Assembly: GCA_050486545.1 (NCBI GenBank) | Contig: JBJHDM010000029.1 | Coordinates: 1 to 41,310 of the forward strand | DNA length: 41,310 nucleotides | Source: DAOMNN01 sp050486545 | Lineage (GTDB): Bacteria; Pseudomonadota; Gammaproteobacteria; Burkholderiales; Rhodocyclaceae | Direction of reading: 5' to 3' | Shown here: piece by piece, positions 8,200-16,025 of the stretch | How positions within the stretch are numbered: the stretch's first letter is position 1 | Layout of the letters: every line of letters starts with the position of its first letter | Translations under genes and position numbers: made by a program | Notes under the pieces: generated by a model | Told to the model about the DNA's origin: nothing | The model's database searches: none | The model's input: only the letters and a program-made list of their open reading frames with translations

Positions 8200-9243
8200 A
8201 TGGATCCGCTCACTCATGCGCTGAGCGGCGCCGTACTGGCGCGCGCCACCGCGCCGTCCCGCACGCAGCCCGGCGCATTGCCGCTACGCATCCGCATGGG
8301 CGTGGCGTTTGCCGCCGCAGCCTTCCCCGATCTCGATTTCGCGCTGCGCCTGATCGATACGATCACCTATCTGAACTGGCACCAGGGCCTGACCCATTCG
8401 CTGCCGATGGTTCCCGTATGGGCGTTCCTGCTCGCCCACCTGTTCGCACGGCTTTGGCGTGGACGCTACCGTTGGCAGGCGTTCTTCGTCCCGGCCTGCC
8501 TGGGACTCGCGATCCACATCGCGGGCGACCTCATCACGGCCTACGGCCTGATGCTGTTCGCACCGTTCTCGACCTGGCGGTTCTCGCTGCCGTTCGCCTT
8601 CGTGATCGATCCGTGGATCACCGTCTTCCTCGCCGCCGGGCTTCTGGGCGGAGGGCTCCTGCCCCGTAGCAGGGTCCCGTCCATCGCGGCATTGATCCTG
8701 GTCGCGGGCTACGTCGGTGCTCTCTCGGTCCAGCACGACCGTGCGCTCGATGCCGCACGGGCACACGCCGCGCTGCACGAATCGACCACGCCCGCCAGGA
8801 TAGACGTGCTGCCCCAGCCGTTCTCCCCGCTGCACTGGAAACTCGTGGTCGGCATCGACGACGCCTACGACATCGCCCGCGTGCGCCTGGATACGCGCCC
8901 CTATCCGTTCGCAGACGCGCTCCCCAAGCCCCTCGCCGGGGTGGCTGCGGCGTATCGGCCGCTCGACACCGCCGTCTGGACGCCAATGAGCCGTTTCGGC
9001 ACCGACGACACCGCATTCGCCCGTGAGGCCTGGCAACAGCCCGCATTCGCCGACTTCCGTCGCTTCGCGGCCTTTCCCGTCCTGGACGGCACCGAACGGG
9101 ACGCTTCTCGAAGCTGTGCGTGGTTCGTCGACCTTCGCTTCGTGCTGCCGTCCATGGCCCCTTCCTTCCGTTTCGGCTCCTGCCAGGACGCGAACGGCCG
9201 CTGGTCCCTGCAACGCCAACGCGGCGCGTTCTGGATCGACTGA
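8200..9243 (+). CDS. Membrane-bound metal-dependent hydrolase, YdjM family
   Basis: A 347-residue integral membrane protein of the YdjM/DUF457 family, whose members are called putative metal-dependent hydrolases. Its substrate is unknown. Conserved putative metal ligands are visible: H6 in PLTHALSG, PDLD at about 43-46, WHQGLTHS at about 60-67 and HIAGD at about 106-110. About four hydrophobic segments lie in the first 190 residues. The C-terminal half (about 200-347) is soluble and resembles the larger family members. It follows the COQ9-like gene by 13 bases, suggesting a two-gene operon, though no shared role is evident. The stop lies 25 bases from the convergent Yip1 gene. Confidence 0.85.
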   Translation: MDPLTHALSGAVLARATAPSRTQPGALPLRIRMGVAFAAAAFPDLDFALRLIDTITYLNWHQGLTHSLPMVPVWAFLLAHLFARLWRGRYRWQAFFVPACLGLAIHIAGDLITAYGLMLFAPFSTWRFSLPFAFVIDPWITVFLAAGLLGGGLLPRSRVPSIAALILVAGYVGALSVQHDRALDAARAHAALHESTTPARIDVLPQPFSPLHWKLVVGIDDAYDIARVRLDTRPYPFADALPKPLAGVAAAYRPLDTAVWTPMSRFGTDDTAFAREAWQQPAFADFRRFAAFPVLDGTERDASRSCAWFVDLRFVLPSMAPSFRFGSCQDANGRWSLQRQRGAFWID

Positions 9244-9268
9244 TCCGGAACACGCCGCGCTCGAGGCC

Positions 9269-9865
9269 TCAGCGCAAGCCGATCGCCAGGCTCAGCAGCA
9301 GCGTCAACACGACCAGCAGGGCCGCCCAGGCGATCACGCCGGCCATCAGGATGAAGCTGGCCATCAGCCTCGATTTACTGTGGTTCTCAAGCTTGAACAA
9401 GGGCTCGACACCGTGAAAGATCAACGCAGCGGAGGCGACCCAGGCCACCGCGCCGATCAGGGCGTTGAACCACATCACGGGGACGAACAGCGCGAGCGAC
9501 GACAGCCACAACGGCGTCGGTGCGATGGCTGCGAGCATGTAGGCATCCTCGAAACCCGGCTTGACGTCGACGACGTCGCCCATCTGCTGGATGACCGAAG
9601 CCATCAAGGCGACCATGGCCAACTGGACGAAGAAGAAGGTCCCCGCGACCGCCAGCGCCTCCAGGAAACTGATCTCGGGGACCAGCGCCGGAAACACCGA
9701 ACCCGGGGTGACCAGCATCGAATACAGGAACATCACCGACGGAATGAGCGACATCGGCACGACGTAGCTGGCGAACATCTTCGACACCGACGGGTGGACC
9801 TGGATCACGTCCTGCCACCCTTCGGAGTAGGAGTAGAGCATCTTGGGAAGATTGTGCGTATTCAT
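9269..9865 (-). CDS. Yip1-family membrane protein
   Basis: A 198-residue protein with about five predicted membrane-spanning segments and the general pattern of the Yip1 domain family (for example PLFKLENHSKSR before the last hydrophobic run). The biological role in bacteria is unknown. The start is the ATG giving MNTHNLPKML, preceded by GGAGG at good spacing. An upstream in-frame start would add 27 unrelated residues. It is transcribed alone, convergent with the YdjM-like gene and divergent from the DNA glycosylase gene. Confidence 0.8.
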   Translation of the reverse strand: MNTHNLPKMLYSYSEGWQDVIQVHPSVSKMFASYVVPMSLIPSVMFLYSMLVTPGSVFPALVPEISFLEALAVAGTFFFVQLAMVALMASVIQQMGDVVDVKPGFEDAYMLAAIAPTPLWLSSLALFVPVMWFNALIGAVAWVASAALIFHGVEPLFKLENHSKSRLMASFILMAGVIAWAALLVVLTLLLSLAIGLR

Positions 9866-9944
9866 GATCGACCTCCATGCTGGGCCTTCCGGGGGCATCG
9901 GGACGCCGCGTGTCGCGGCGCCGGTAGCCGGGGCGCCCCTTTTC

Positions 9945-9950
9945 ATTATA
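9945..9950 (-). promoter_or_regulatory. -10 box of the Yip1 gene
   Basis: A perfect TATAAT on the minus strand, 80 bases upstream of the Yip1 start. The best -35 at 17 bases is GTATCA, which is weak. A GGGGCGCCCC palindrome follows in the leader. Confidence 0.45.
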
Positions 9951-9966
9951 GAAACGCACCCCGCGC

Positions 9967-9995
9967 TTGATACGCCGTGCCGCCCGCGCTATGGT
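9967..9995 (+). promoter_or_regulatory. Promoter of the glycosylase-flavoprotein operon
   Basis: -35 TTGATA (9967-9972), a 17-base spacer and -10 TATGGT (9990-9995), placing the transcription start near 10002, about 27 bases before the ATG. It lies back to back with the Yip1 promoter. Confidence 0.6.
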
Positions 9996-10028
9996 GCGGC
10001 GTCGAACGTCCGTCCGGAATTACCATCG

Positions 10029-10532
10029 ATGGCACGACTCCAGGCATTCCCCCCCCTTTCCGGCGCCAACGCCCATACCCTGATCCTCGGCAGCATGCCG
10101 GGAGTGGCATCGCTCGCGGCCGGGCAGTATTACGCCCACCCGCGCAACCTGTTCTGGCCGTTCATGGCCGAACTGCTGGGGATCGACATCGATCAGCCCT
10201 ATGCCGCCCGTATCGAGCAATTGTCCGGCCACGGCTTCGCGCTGTGGGACGTCCTTCGCGCCTGCCGGCGGGCCGGCAGCCTCGATACGCGCATCGAACC
10301 CGGTTCGATCGAGATCAACGAATTCGCGCCCTTCCTCGCCACCCATCCGGGCATCCGGCGCATTTTCTTCAACGGCACCGCGGCCGAACGGCTCTTCTGC
10401 CGCCACGTCCTCTCCGGTCTCCCCGCCGGAGCGGACGCACTGCGACGGACGCGACTACCGTCGACCAGCCCGGCAAACGCATCCATCCCCTATCCGCAAA
10501 AGCTCGCCGCATGGAGGGCCCTGCTGGCATGA
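10029..10532 (+). CDS. DNA-deoxyinosine/uracil glycosylase, UDG family 6 type
   Basis: A 167-residue base-excision repair enzyme of the UDG superfamily, most like hypoxanthine-DNA glycosylase (family 6), which removes deaminated bases. The active-site motif GSMPG (21-25) is followed by SLAAGQYYAHPRNLFW (about 28-43), typical of this family. FFNGTAAE lies at 113-120 and the second motif LPSTSPAN at 143-150. It is shorter than family-1 Ung and lacks the Ung GQDPYH sequence. Related Mug proteins have a different first motif. The stop overlaps the next gene's start (ATGA), so the two are translationally coupled. Confidence 0.88.
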   Translation: MARLQAFPPLSGANAHTLILGSMPGVASLAAGQYYAHPRNLFWPFMAELLGIDIDQPYAARIEQLSGHGFALWDVLRACRRAGSLDTRIEPGSIEINEFAPFLATHPGIRRIFFNGTAAERLFCRHVLSGLPAGADALRRTRLPSTSPANASIPYPQKLAAWRALLA

Positions 10533-11800
10533 GCACGCCCCGTCACGCCGTGGTCATCGGCGGCGGCCCGGCCGGGCTCATGGCGGCCGAAACGCTTGCC
10601 GCGGCCGGCCACCGCGTCGACCTCTACGACGCGATGCCGTCGGCCGGGCGCAAGTTCCTGCTCGCGGGCATCGGCGGGCTGAACCTCACGCACTCGGAAG
10701 CACGCGAACCCTTTCTCGATCGCTACGGCAGCCGCCGGCCGGATCTCGAACCGCTGCTCGAAGCCTTCGGCGCAAACGATCTTCGCGAGTGGGCACGCCT
10801 GCTGGGCATCGAAACCTTCGTCGGCAGTTCCGGCAAGATCTTTCCACGCGAGATGAAGGCCGCCCCGCTGCTGCGTGCCTGGCTCCATCGCCTGCGCGCG
10901 AGCGGCGTCCATCTCCATGCCCGGCACCGCTGGCAGGGATGGCGCTCGCCCGACAGCACTCCGACCGGGCCGCTGTACTTTGCGACCCCGGAAGGCGAAC
11001 GCCTCGTCGATGCAGATGCGGTCGTCCTCGCACTCGGCGGTGCAAGCTGGGCACGGCTTGGTTCGGACGGAGCCTGGGTGCCATGGCTGCGCGAACGCGG
11101 GATCGATATCGCCGAACTGAAACCGGCCAACTGCGGGTTCGAGGTCTTCGGTCCCGAGGGACAGGGCTGGAGCGAACACTTCCGCGGCCGCTTCGCCGGC
11201 CAACCGCTGAAGTCGCTGACGGCACGCCTCGAAGACCACCGGGGCGTCACCCATGTCCGGCTGGGCGAATGCATGATCACGGCCACGGGCATCGAAGGCG
11301 GCCTCGTCTATGCGCTTTCGGCGCCGCTGCGCGACACGATCGAGGCGCAGGGGTCGGCCACGCTCTTCCTGGACCTCGCACCCGGTCGCAGCCTGGAGCG
11401 CCTGCGCGCGGACTTGGCCCGCCCCCGCGGCACGCGCTCGCTCTCTTCCCACCTCGCGAGCAAGGCCGGCATCTCGGGCGTCAAGGCCGGATTGCTGCGC
11501 GAGTGCGCGCTGCCTGATGAACTGGCCGACCCGCACCGGCTCGCCCACATCCTCAAGGCCCTGCCGTTGACGCTCGCGCGCGCCCGGCCGATCGACGAGG
11601 CGATCAGCTCGGCCGGCGGCGTGCCCTTCGAGGAACTCGACGACGGATTGATGCTGCGGGCACTTCCCGGCGTGTTCTGCTGCGGCGAAATGCTCGACTG
11701 GGAAGCGCCGACAGGCGGCTACCTGCTCACGGCCTGCTTCGCCACCGGCCGGGCAGCCGGATCGGGCGCCGCGCGCTGGCTGGCCGGCCAGGATTTCTGA
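10529..11800 (+). CDS. FAD-dependent oxidoreductase, HI0933/TIGR03862-like flavoprotein
   Basis: A 423-residue flavoprotein. The dinucleotide-binding motif GGGPAGLMAAE is at about 11-21, and the family motif AGRKFLLAGIGGLNLTHSE at about 40-58. A C-terminal stretch CCGEMLDWEAPTGGYLLT closes the FAD domain. It belongs with the HI0933-like flavoproteins, apparently the subgroup called TIGR03862. Substrate and pathway are not established. The ATG overlaps the stop of the DNA glycosylase gene by 4 bases. It ends 25 bases from the convergent crcB. Confidence 0.88.
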   Translation: MSTPRHAVVIGGGPAGLMAAETLAAAGHRVDLYDAMPSAGRKFLLAGIGGLNLTHSEAREPFLDRYGSRRPDLEPLLEAFGANDLREWARLLGIETFVGSSGKIFPREMKAAPLLRAWLHRLRASGVHLHARHRWQGWRSPDSTPTGPLYFATPEGERLVDADAVVLALGGASWARLGSDGAWVPWLRERGIDIAELKPANCGFEVFGPEGQGWSEHFRGRFAGQPLKSLTARLEDHRGVTHVRLGECMITATGIEGGLVYALSAPLRDTIEAQGSATLFLDLAPGRSLERLRADLARPRGTRSLSSHLASKAGISGVKAGLLRECALPDELADPHRLAHILKALPLTLARARPIDEAISSAGGVPFEELDDGLMLRALPGVFCCGEMLDWEAPTGGYLLTACFATGRAAGSGAARWLAGQDF

Positions 11801-11825
11801 GGCGGGTTCCGGGAAGTGCCAAGGC

Positions 11826-12221
11826 TCATCCCTTCCAGGCGTTGAACACGGTGTAGCCGGCCCAGGCCATGAGCAGGGAGCCGAACAGGTGGGCGCCCGC
11901 GTGCAGCGCCAGCCAACCCCACTCGCCCCGTTGCACGAGATGCAGGCCCTCGGCCGAAAAGGTCGAAAACGTCGTGAGCCCGCCGAGGAAACCCGTCGTC
12001 AGGAAGAGCTTCAAGACCGGAGACAGCGCCGGCACGGCGTGAATGTAGCCGAGCACGCATCCCATCATGAAGCCGCCCGAAAGATTCGCGACCAACGTGC
12101 CGAGTGGCACCACCAGGAAATACGGATTGAGCAGCAGGCCCAGGCCCCAGCGCAGCCAGGCCCCGATCGCGGCCCCGAAGCCGACGGCGGCAAACGCGGC
12201 AAAGCCGGCCTGGCTCGTCAT
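11826..12221 (-). CDS. crcB: Fluoride exporter CrcB (Fluc)
   Basis: Small membrane channel of the Fluc family that lets F- leave the cytoplasm and works as a dual-topology dimer. It has 131 residues, the normal size, with four hydrophobic segments. Family motifs are GAWLRWGL (about 20-27), GTLVANLSGGFMMG (41-54) and TGFLGGLTTFSTFS (76-89), the last two lining the pore. The start giving MTSQAGFAAF is supported by GGGAGG upstream. A start 18 codons earlier lacks this. I see no fluoride riboswitch in the leader. Divergent from glnS. Confidence 0.93.
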   Translation of the reverse strand: MTSQAGFAAFAAVGFGAAIGAWLRWGLGLLLNPYFLVVPLGTLVANLSGGFMMGCVLGYIHAVPALSPVLKLFLTTGFLGGLTTFSTFSAEGLHLVQRGEWGWLALHAGAHLFGSLLMAWAGYTVFNAWKG

Positions 12222-12385
12222 GCCCTGTCCTCCCGGATCGAACCATGCTTGTCCATCGTATCCCGCCATCGTCATCGACCGGCACGAGTTTACCGGACGA
12301 TAAGGCTTCCGTGGCGCCTTCCTGAACTCCGCTCCGGGGTAGAATTCGAGGTTTGCGCATCCGTGCGATTCGATCGAGGCAAGCA

Positions 12386-14119
12386 GTGTCCGAACACTCC
12401 CAAGACGGCGGCGCTCCCGCGCCCGTGAGCAACTTCATCCGCAACATCCTCGACGAGGACCTCCGGACAGGGAAATGGAGCGGACGGGTGGAAACCCGTT
12501 TCCCGCCCGAACCGAACGGTTACCTCCACTACGGCCACGCCAAGTCGATCTGCCTGAACTTCGGACTGGCGCGCGACTATGGCGGCACCTGCCACCTGCG
12601 CTTCGACGACACCAACCCCGAGAAGGAGGAGCAGGAGTATGTCGACGCGATCATCGCGGCGGTGAGCTGGCTCGGATTCGACTGGGGCAAGCATCTGTAC
12701 TTCGCCTCGGACTACTTCGAGACCATGTACCAATGCGCGGTCGCGCTGATCCGCTCCGGCAAGGCCTACGTGGACTCGCTGTCCGCGGACGAGATGCGCC
12801 GGCTGCGCGGCACGCTCACCGACGCGGGCACCGACAGCCCGTTCCGCACCCGCGGGGTCGACGAGAGCCTCGATCTGTTCCGGCGCATGCGCGACGGCGA
12901 GTTCGACGAAGGCACCCACGTGCTCCGCGCGAAGATCGACATGGCGAGCCCCAACATCAACCTGCGCGACCCGGTGATCTACCGCATCCGCCGGGTGCCG
13001 CACCACCGTACCGGCGACCGCTGGTGCGTCTATCCCCTCTACACCTTCGCACACCCGATCGAGGATGCGATCGAGAACATCACGCACTCGATCTGCACGC
13101 TCGAGTTCGAGGACCAGCGCCCCTTCTACGACTGGCTGCTCGACGCGCTCGCCGACGCGGGCATGTTCGCACGCCCGCTGCCGCAGCAGATCGAGTTCGC
13201 ACGCCTCAACCTCACCTACGTCGTGCTATCCAAGCGCAAGCTGGTCCAACTCGTCGACGAGGGCCACGTCGCCGGCTGGGACGACCCGCGGCTGCCGACC
13301 CTGATCGGCGCTCGACGACGCGGCTTCACGCCGGAAGGCTTCCGGAGGTTCGCCGAGCGCATCGGGGTCTCCAAGGCCGACTCGTGGATCGACATGGGCG
13401 TGCTCGAGGAGTGCATGCGCGAGCACCTGAACGAAACCGCCGAGCGTCGCGTAGCGGTGCTCGACCCGCTGCGCCTCGTCATCACGAACTACCCGGAAGG
13501 CGGGTCTGAGGAGTGCGAAGCGGCCAACCATCCGCTCAAGCCCGAACTGGGCAAGCGCACGATGCCCTTCGGCCGCGAGCTGTGGATCGAGCGCGAGGAC
13601 TTCATGGAGGCGCCCGTCAAGGGCTTCCGCCGCCTGTTCCCGGGCAACCGCGTGCGGCTGCGCTACGGCTACGTGGTCGAATGCACCGGCTGCGAGAAGG
13701 ATGCCGAAGGCAACGTCGTGGCCGTCCATGCCGAGTATTTACCGGACTCGAAGAGCGGCACCCCCGGCGCCGACGCCTACAAGGTCAAGGGCAACCTGCA
13801 CTGGGTTTCGGCTGCACACGGCTACCGCGCCGAGGTCCGTCTCTACGACCGCCTCTTCGCCCATCCGTATCCGGGCGCCCGGCGCGAGGGCGATCCCGAG
13901 GGGCTGGAGCGCAGCTTCATCGACGATCTCAACCCGGATTCGATGCGGGTCATCGAAGCCTGGCTCGAGCCGGCCCTGCGCCACGCCCGGGCCGAAGAGC
14001 GCTTCCAGTTCGAGCGGCATGGCTACTTCGTCGCCGACCGCTTCGATACGACCGACGGCAAACCGGTCTTCAACCGGACCGTGACGCTCAAGGACTCGTG
14101 GAGTCGAGCGCAGGCCTGA
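12386..14119 (+). CDS. glnS: Glutamine--tRNA ligase
   Basis: Class I aminoacyl-tRNA synthetase that charges tRNA-Gln. The 577 residues include the HIGH motif in PEPNGYLHYGHAK (41-53) and the KMSKS-type motif VLSKRK (280-285), followed by the anticodon-binding beta-barrel domains ending in TLKDSWSRAQA. The start chosen is GTG with GAGG 6 bases upstream. A TTG 33 bases earlier is possible but poorly supported. A -10-like TAGAAT lies at 12340-12345 without a good -35. No obvious terminator follows before the efflux operon, 58 bases on. Confidence 0.96.
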   Translation: MSEHSQDGGAPAPVSNFIRNILDEDLRTGKWSGRVETRFPPEPNGYLHYGHAKSICLNFGLARDYGGTCHLRFDDTNPEKEEQEYVDAIIAAVSWLGFDWGKHLYFASDYFETMYQCAVALIRSGKAYVDSLSADEMRRLRGTLTDAGTDSPFRTRGVDESLDLFRRMRDGEFDEGTHVLRAKIDMASPNINLRDPVIYRIRRVPHHRTGDRWCVYPLYTFAHPIEDAIENITHSICTLEFEDQRPFYDWLLDALADAGMFARPLPQQIEFARLNLTYVVLSKRKLVQLVDEGHVAGWDDPRLPTLIGARRRGFTPEGFRRFAERIGVSKADSWIDMGVLEECMREHLNETAERRVAVLDPLRLVITNYPEGGSEECEAANHPLKPELGKRTMPFGRELWIEREDFMEAPVKGFRRLFPGNRVRLRYGYVVECTGCEKDAEGNVVAVHAEYLPDSKSGTPGADAYKVKGNLHWVSAAHGYRAEVRLYDRLFAHPYPGARREGDPEGLERSFIDDLNPDSMRVIEAWLEPALRHARAEERFQFERHGYFVADRFDTTDGKPVFNRTVTLKDSWSRAQA

Positions 14120-14129
14120 CAGGCATTGC

Positions 14130-14177
14130 GTCGGTTCGGGCAACCGTGGATCATCCCGATATGCCATTCGAACCGAC
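14130..14177 (+). repeat. 9-base inverted repeat abutting the efflux operon start
   Basis: GTCGGTTCG (14130-14138) and its exact complement CGAACCGAC (14169-14177) flank a 30-base loop. The right arm ends at the base before the ATG of the adaptor gene, in a leader without a clear ribosome site. It could be a weak glnS terminator, a regulator site or an mRNA structure that hides the start. Confidence 0.5.
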
Positions 14178-15320
14178 ATGATGCGGACCTTGCGCCGACT
14201 CCTCCTGCTGCTCGCCGGCATGGCGGCGATCGCTGCCGCGATCTGGTGGTTCACCCGCCCGCCGGTCGTGGAGGTCCGCCTCGTCGAGGTCGAGCGGGGC
14301 ACCGTCGAGGCCACGCTGTCCAACACCCGGGCCGGCGAAATCGAGGCCTGCCAGCGCACGCGTCTGTCGACGATCATCGGCGGACGCATCGATTTTCTCG
14401 GTGTCCGCGAAGGCGACCGGGTCGAGGCCGGGCAGGTGCTGCTGCGCCTGTGGAACGAGGATCAGGAAGCCCGCATCGCCGTCAATCAGGCGCAACTCGA
14501 GACTGCGCGCCGACGGGTCGAGGAAGCCTGCACCATCGCCGACAATGCGGATCGGGAAGCTCGCCGGCAGCAGGAACTGTTCGAACGCGGCTTCGTATCG
14601 GCCTCGCGAGCCGAGCAGGCGGTCACGGAAGCCCGCGCGCGCCGTGCGGCCTGCGAGACCGCACACGCGGACAGCCACACCGCCCAAGCACAGATCGCCG
14701 CCTCGGCCGCAGACCGCAGCCGCACGGTGCTGGTCGCTCCGTTCGCCGGCACCGTCGCGCGCATTACCGGCGAGCTGGGCGAATATTCCACGCCGTCACC
14801 GCCGGGCGTGCCCACGCCTCCGGCGATCGACCTCATCGACGATTCGTGCCTGTACGTGAAGGCGCCGATGGACGAGATCGACGCACCGCGCATCCGCGTC
14901 GGCCAGTCGGTACGCGTGTCGCTGGACGCGATCCCGGACCGGCGCTTCGAGGCACGGGTGCGTCGTGTCGCCCCCTACATCAGTGCGGTCGAGCGCCAGG
15001 CGCGCACCGTCGACGTAGATATCGATTTCCTGAGCCAGGACGACGCGCGCGGGCTGCTGGTGGGTTACAGCGCCGACGTCGAGATCCTCCTCGAGGTGCG
15101 CGAGGACGTGCTGCGCATCCCGACCGCCACGCTGCTCGAGGGCAATCGCGTGCTGCGCTTCCGCGAATCCGACCGCACGCTGGAGGAGCGGCGCGTGACC
15201 ACAGGCCTGTCCAACTGGGAGTTCACCGAGGTCGTGGCCGGACTGGACGAGGGCGACCGCATCGTCTCTTCGCTCGAGCGCGAGGGCGCACGTGCGGGGG
15301 TTCGGGTCGAGCCCGAGTGA
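14178..15320 (+). CDS. Periplasmic adaptor (MacA/HlyD-like) of an ABC efflux system
   Basis: Membrane-fusion protein that would link the inner-membrane ABC transporter to an outer-membrane channel. The 380 residues have one N-terminal membrane anchor (about 6-25), a split lipoyl/biotinyl-like domain (about 60-95 and 182-215), a helical hairpin between (about 95-180), and beta-barrel and membrane-proximal domains to the end. The helical hairpin is of moderate length. Substrate is unknown. ATG-ATG start, either could serve. First gene of a four-gene operon with an ATPase and two permeases. No outer-membrane partner is encoded nearby, so a TolC from elsewhere is probably used. Confidence 0.9.
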   Translation: MMRTLRRLLLLLAGMAAIAAAIWWFTRPPVVEVRLVEVERGTVEATLSNTRAGEIEACQRTRLSTIIGGRIDFLGVREGDRVEAGQVLLRLWNEDQEARIAVNQAQLETARRRVEEACTIADNADREARRQQELFERGFVSASRAEQAVTEARARRAACETAHADSHTAQAQIAASAADRSRTVLVAPFAGTVARITGELGEYSTPSPPGVPTPPAIDLIDDSCLYVKAPMDEIDAPRIRVGQSVRVSLDAIPDRRFEARVRRVAPYISAVERQARTVDVDIDFLSQDDARGLLVGYSADVEILLEVREDVLRIPTATLLEGNRVLRFRESDRTLEERRVTTGLSNWEFTEVVAGLDEGDRIVSSLEREGARAGVRVEPE

Positions 15321-15326
15321 ATCGGC

Positions 15327-16025
15327 ATGGCCCAGATCGAACTCGCGGGGATCGAACGCATCTTCCAGTTGGGTGACACGCCGGTGCACGCGCTGAAGAA
15401 CGTGACGCTCGCTCTCGAGGCGGGAGAGTACGTCTCGGTAATGGGGCCCTCGGGGTCGGGCAAGTCCACGCTGCTCAACCTCATCGGCCTGCTCGACCGG
15501 CCCGATGCCGGACGCTACCAGCTCGAAGGACGCGACGTGACGACGCTGTCCGCCGACGAGCAGGCGGCCGTGCGGAGCCACCGCATCGGCTTCATCTTCC
15601 AGAGCTTCCATCTCGTACCGCGCCTGACGGCCGCGGAGAACATTGCGCTGCCGTTGATGCTCGCCGGCATCGATACGACCGACCGGCGTGAACGCGTCAC
15701 GCGCACGCTGGCCGACTTCGGTCTGACCGAACGCGCCCACCATCGCCCCGAGGAGCTGTCGGGTGGCCAGCGCCAGCGCGTCGCGATCGCCCGTGCGACG
15801 ATCCTGCGCCCGGCGGTGCTGCTGGCCGACGAACCCACTGGCAATCTCGATCGCAGCACGGGACACGAAGTGACCACCCTGCTCGAATCGCTCAACGCGA
15901 GCGGCATGACGCTCGTCGTGGTCACCCACGACCCGCTCATGGGCGAACGCGCGCGACGCCGCATCCGTATGGAGGACGGAGCCATCGTCGAGGACGTCCG
16001 CGAACCAGCCTCGGCAGCCCCATGA
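15327..16025 (+). CDS. ABC transporter ATP-binding protein, MacB/LolD type
   Basis: ATPase of the MacB-like efflux system. 232 residues with Walker A GPSGSGKST (40-48), Q-loop FQSFHLVPRLTAAEN, signature LSGGQRQRVAIARA (144-157), Walker B VLLADEPTGNLD (164-175) and a switch histidine in VVVTHDP. In classical MacB this domain is fused to the permease. Here it stands alone as in LolD. It starts 6 bases after the adaptor gene and its stop overlaps the next start (ATGA). Confidence 0.94.
   Translation: MAQIELAGIERIFQLGDTPVHALKNVTLALEAGEYVSVMGPSGSGKSTLLNLIGLLDRPDAGRYQLEGRDVTTLSADEQAAVRSHRIGFIFQSFHLVPRLTAAENIALPLMLAGIDTTDRRERVTRTLADFGLTERAHHRPEELSGGQRQRVAIARATILRPAVLLADEPTGNLDRSTGHEVTTLLESLNASGMTLVVVTHDPLMGERARRRIRMEDGAIVEDVREPASAAP

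Noticed and set aside
12222..12385. Possible fluoride riboswitch ahead of crcB
   Set aside because: The leader contains GATG and GG runs, but not the ordered conserved blocks and pseudoknot of the crcB motif.
14161..14181. Seven-codon leader peptide overlapping the efflux adaptor start
   Set aside because: No ribosome site and no codon pattern suggesting attenuation, so not listed as a gene.
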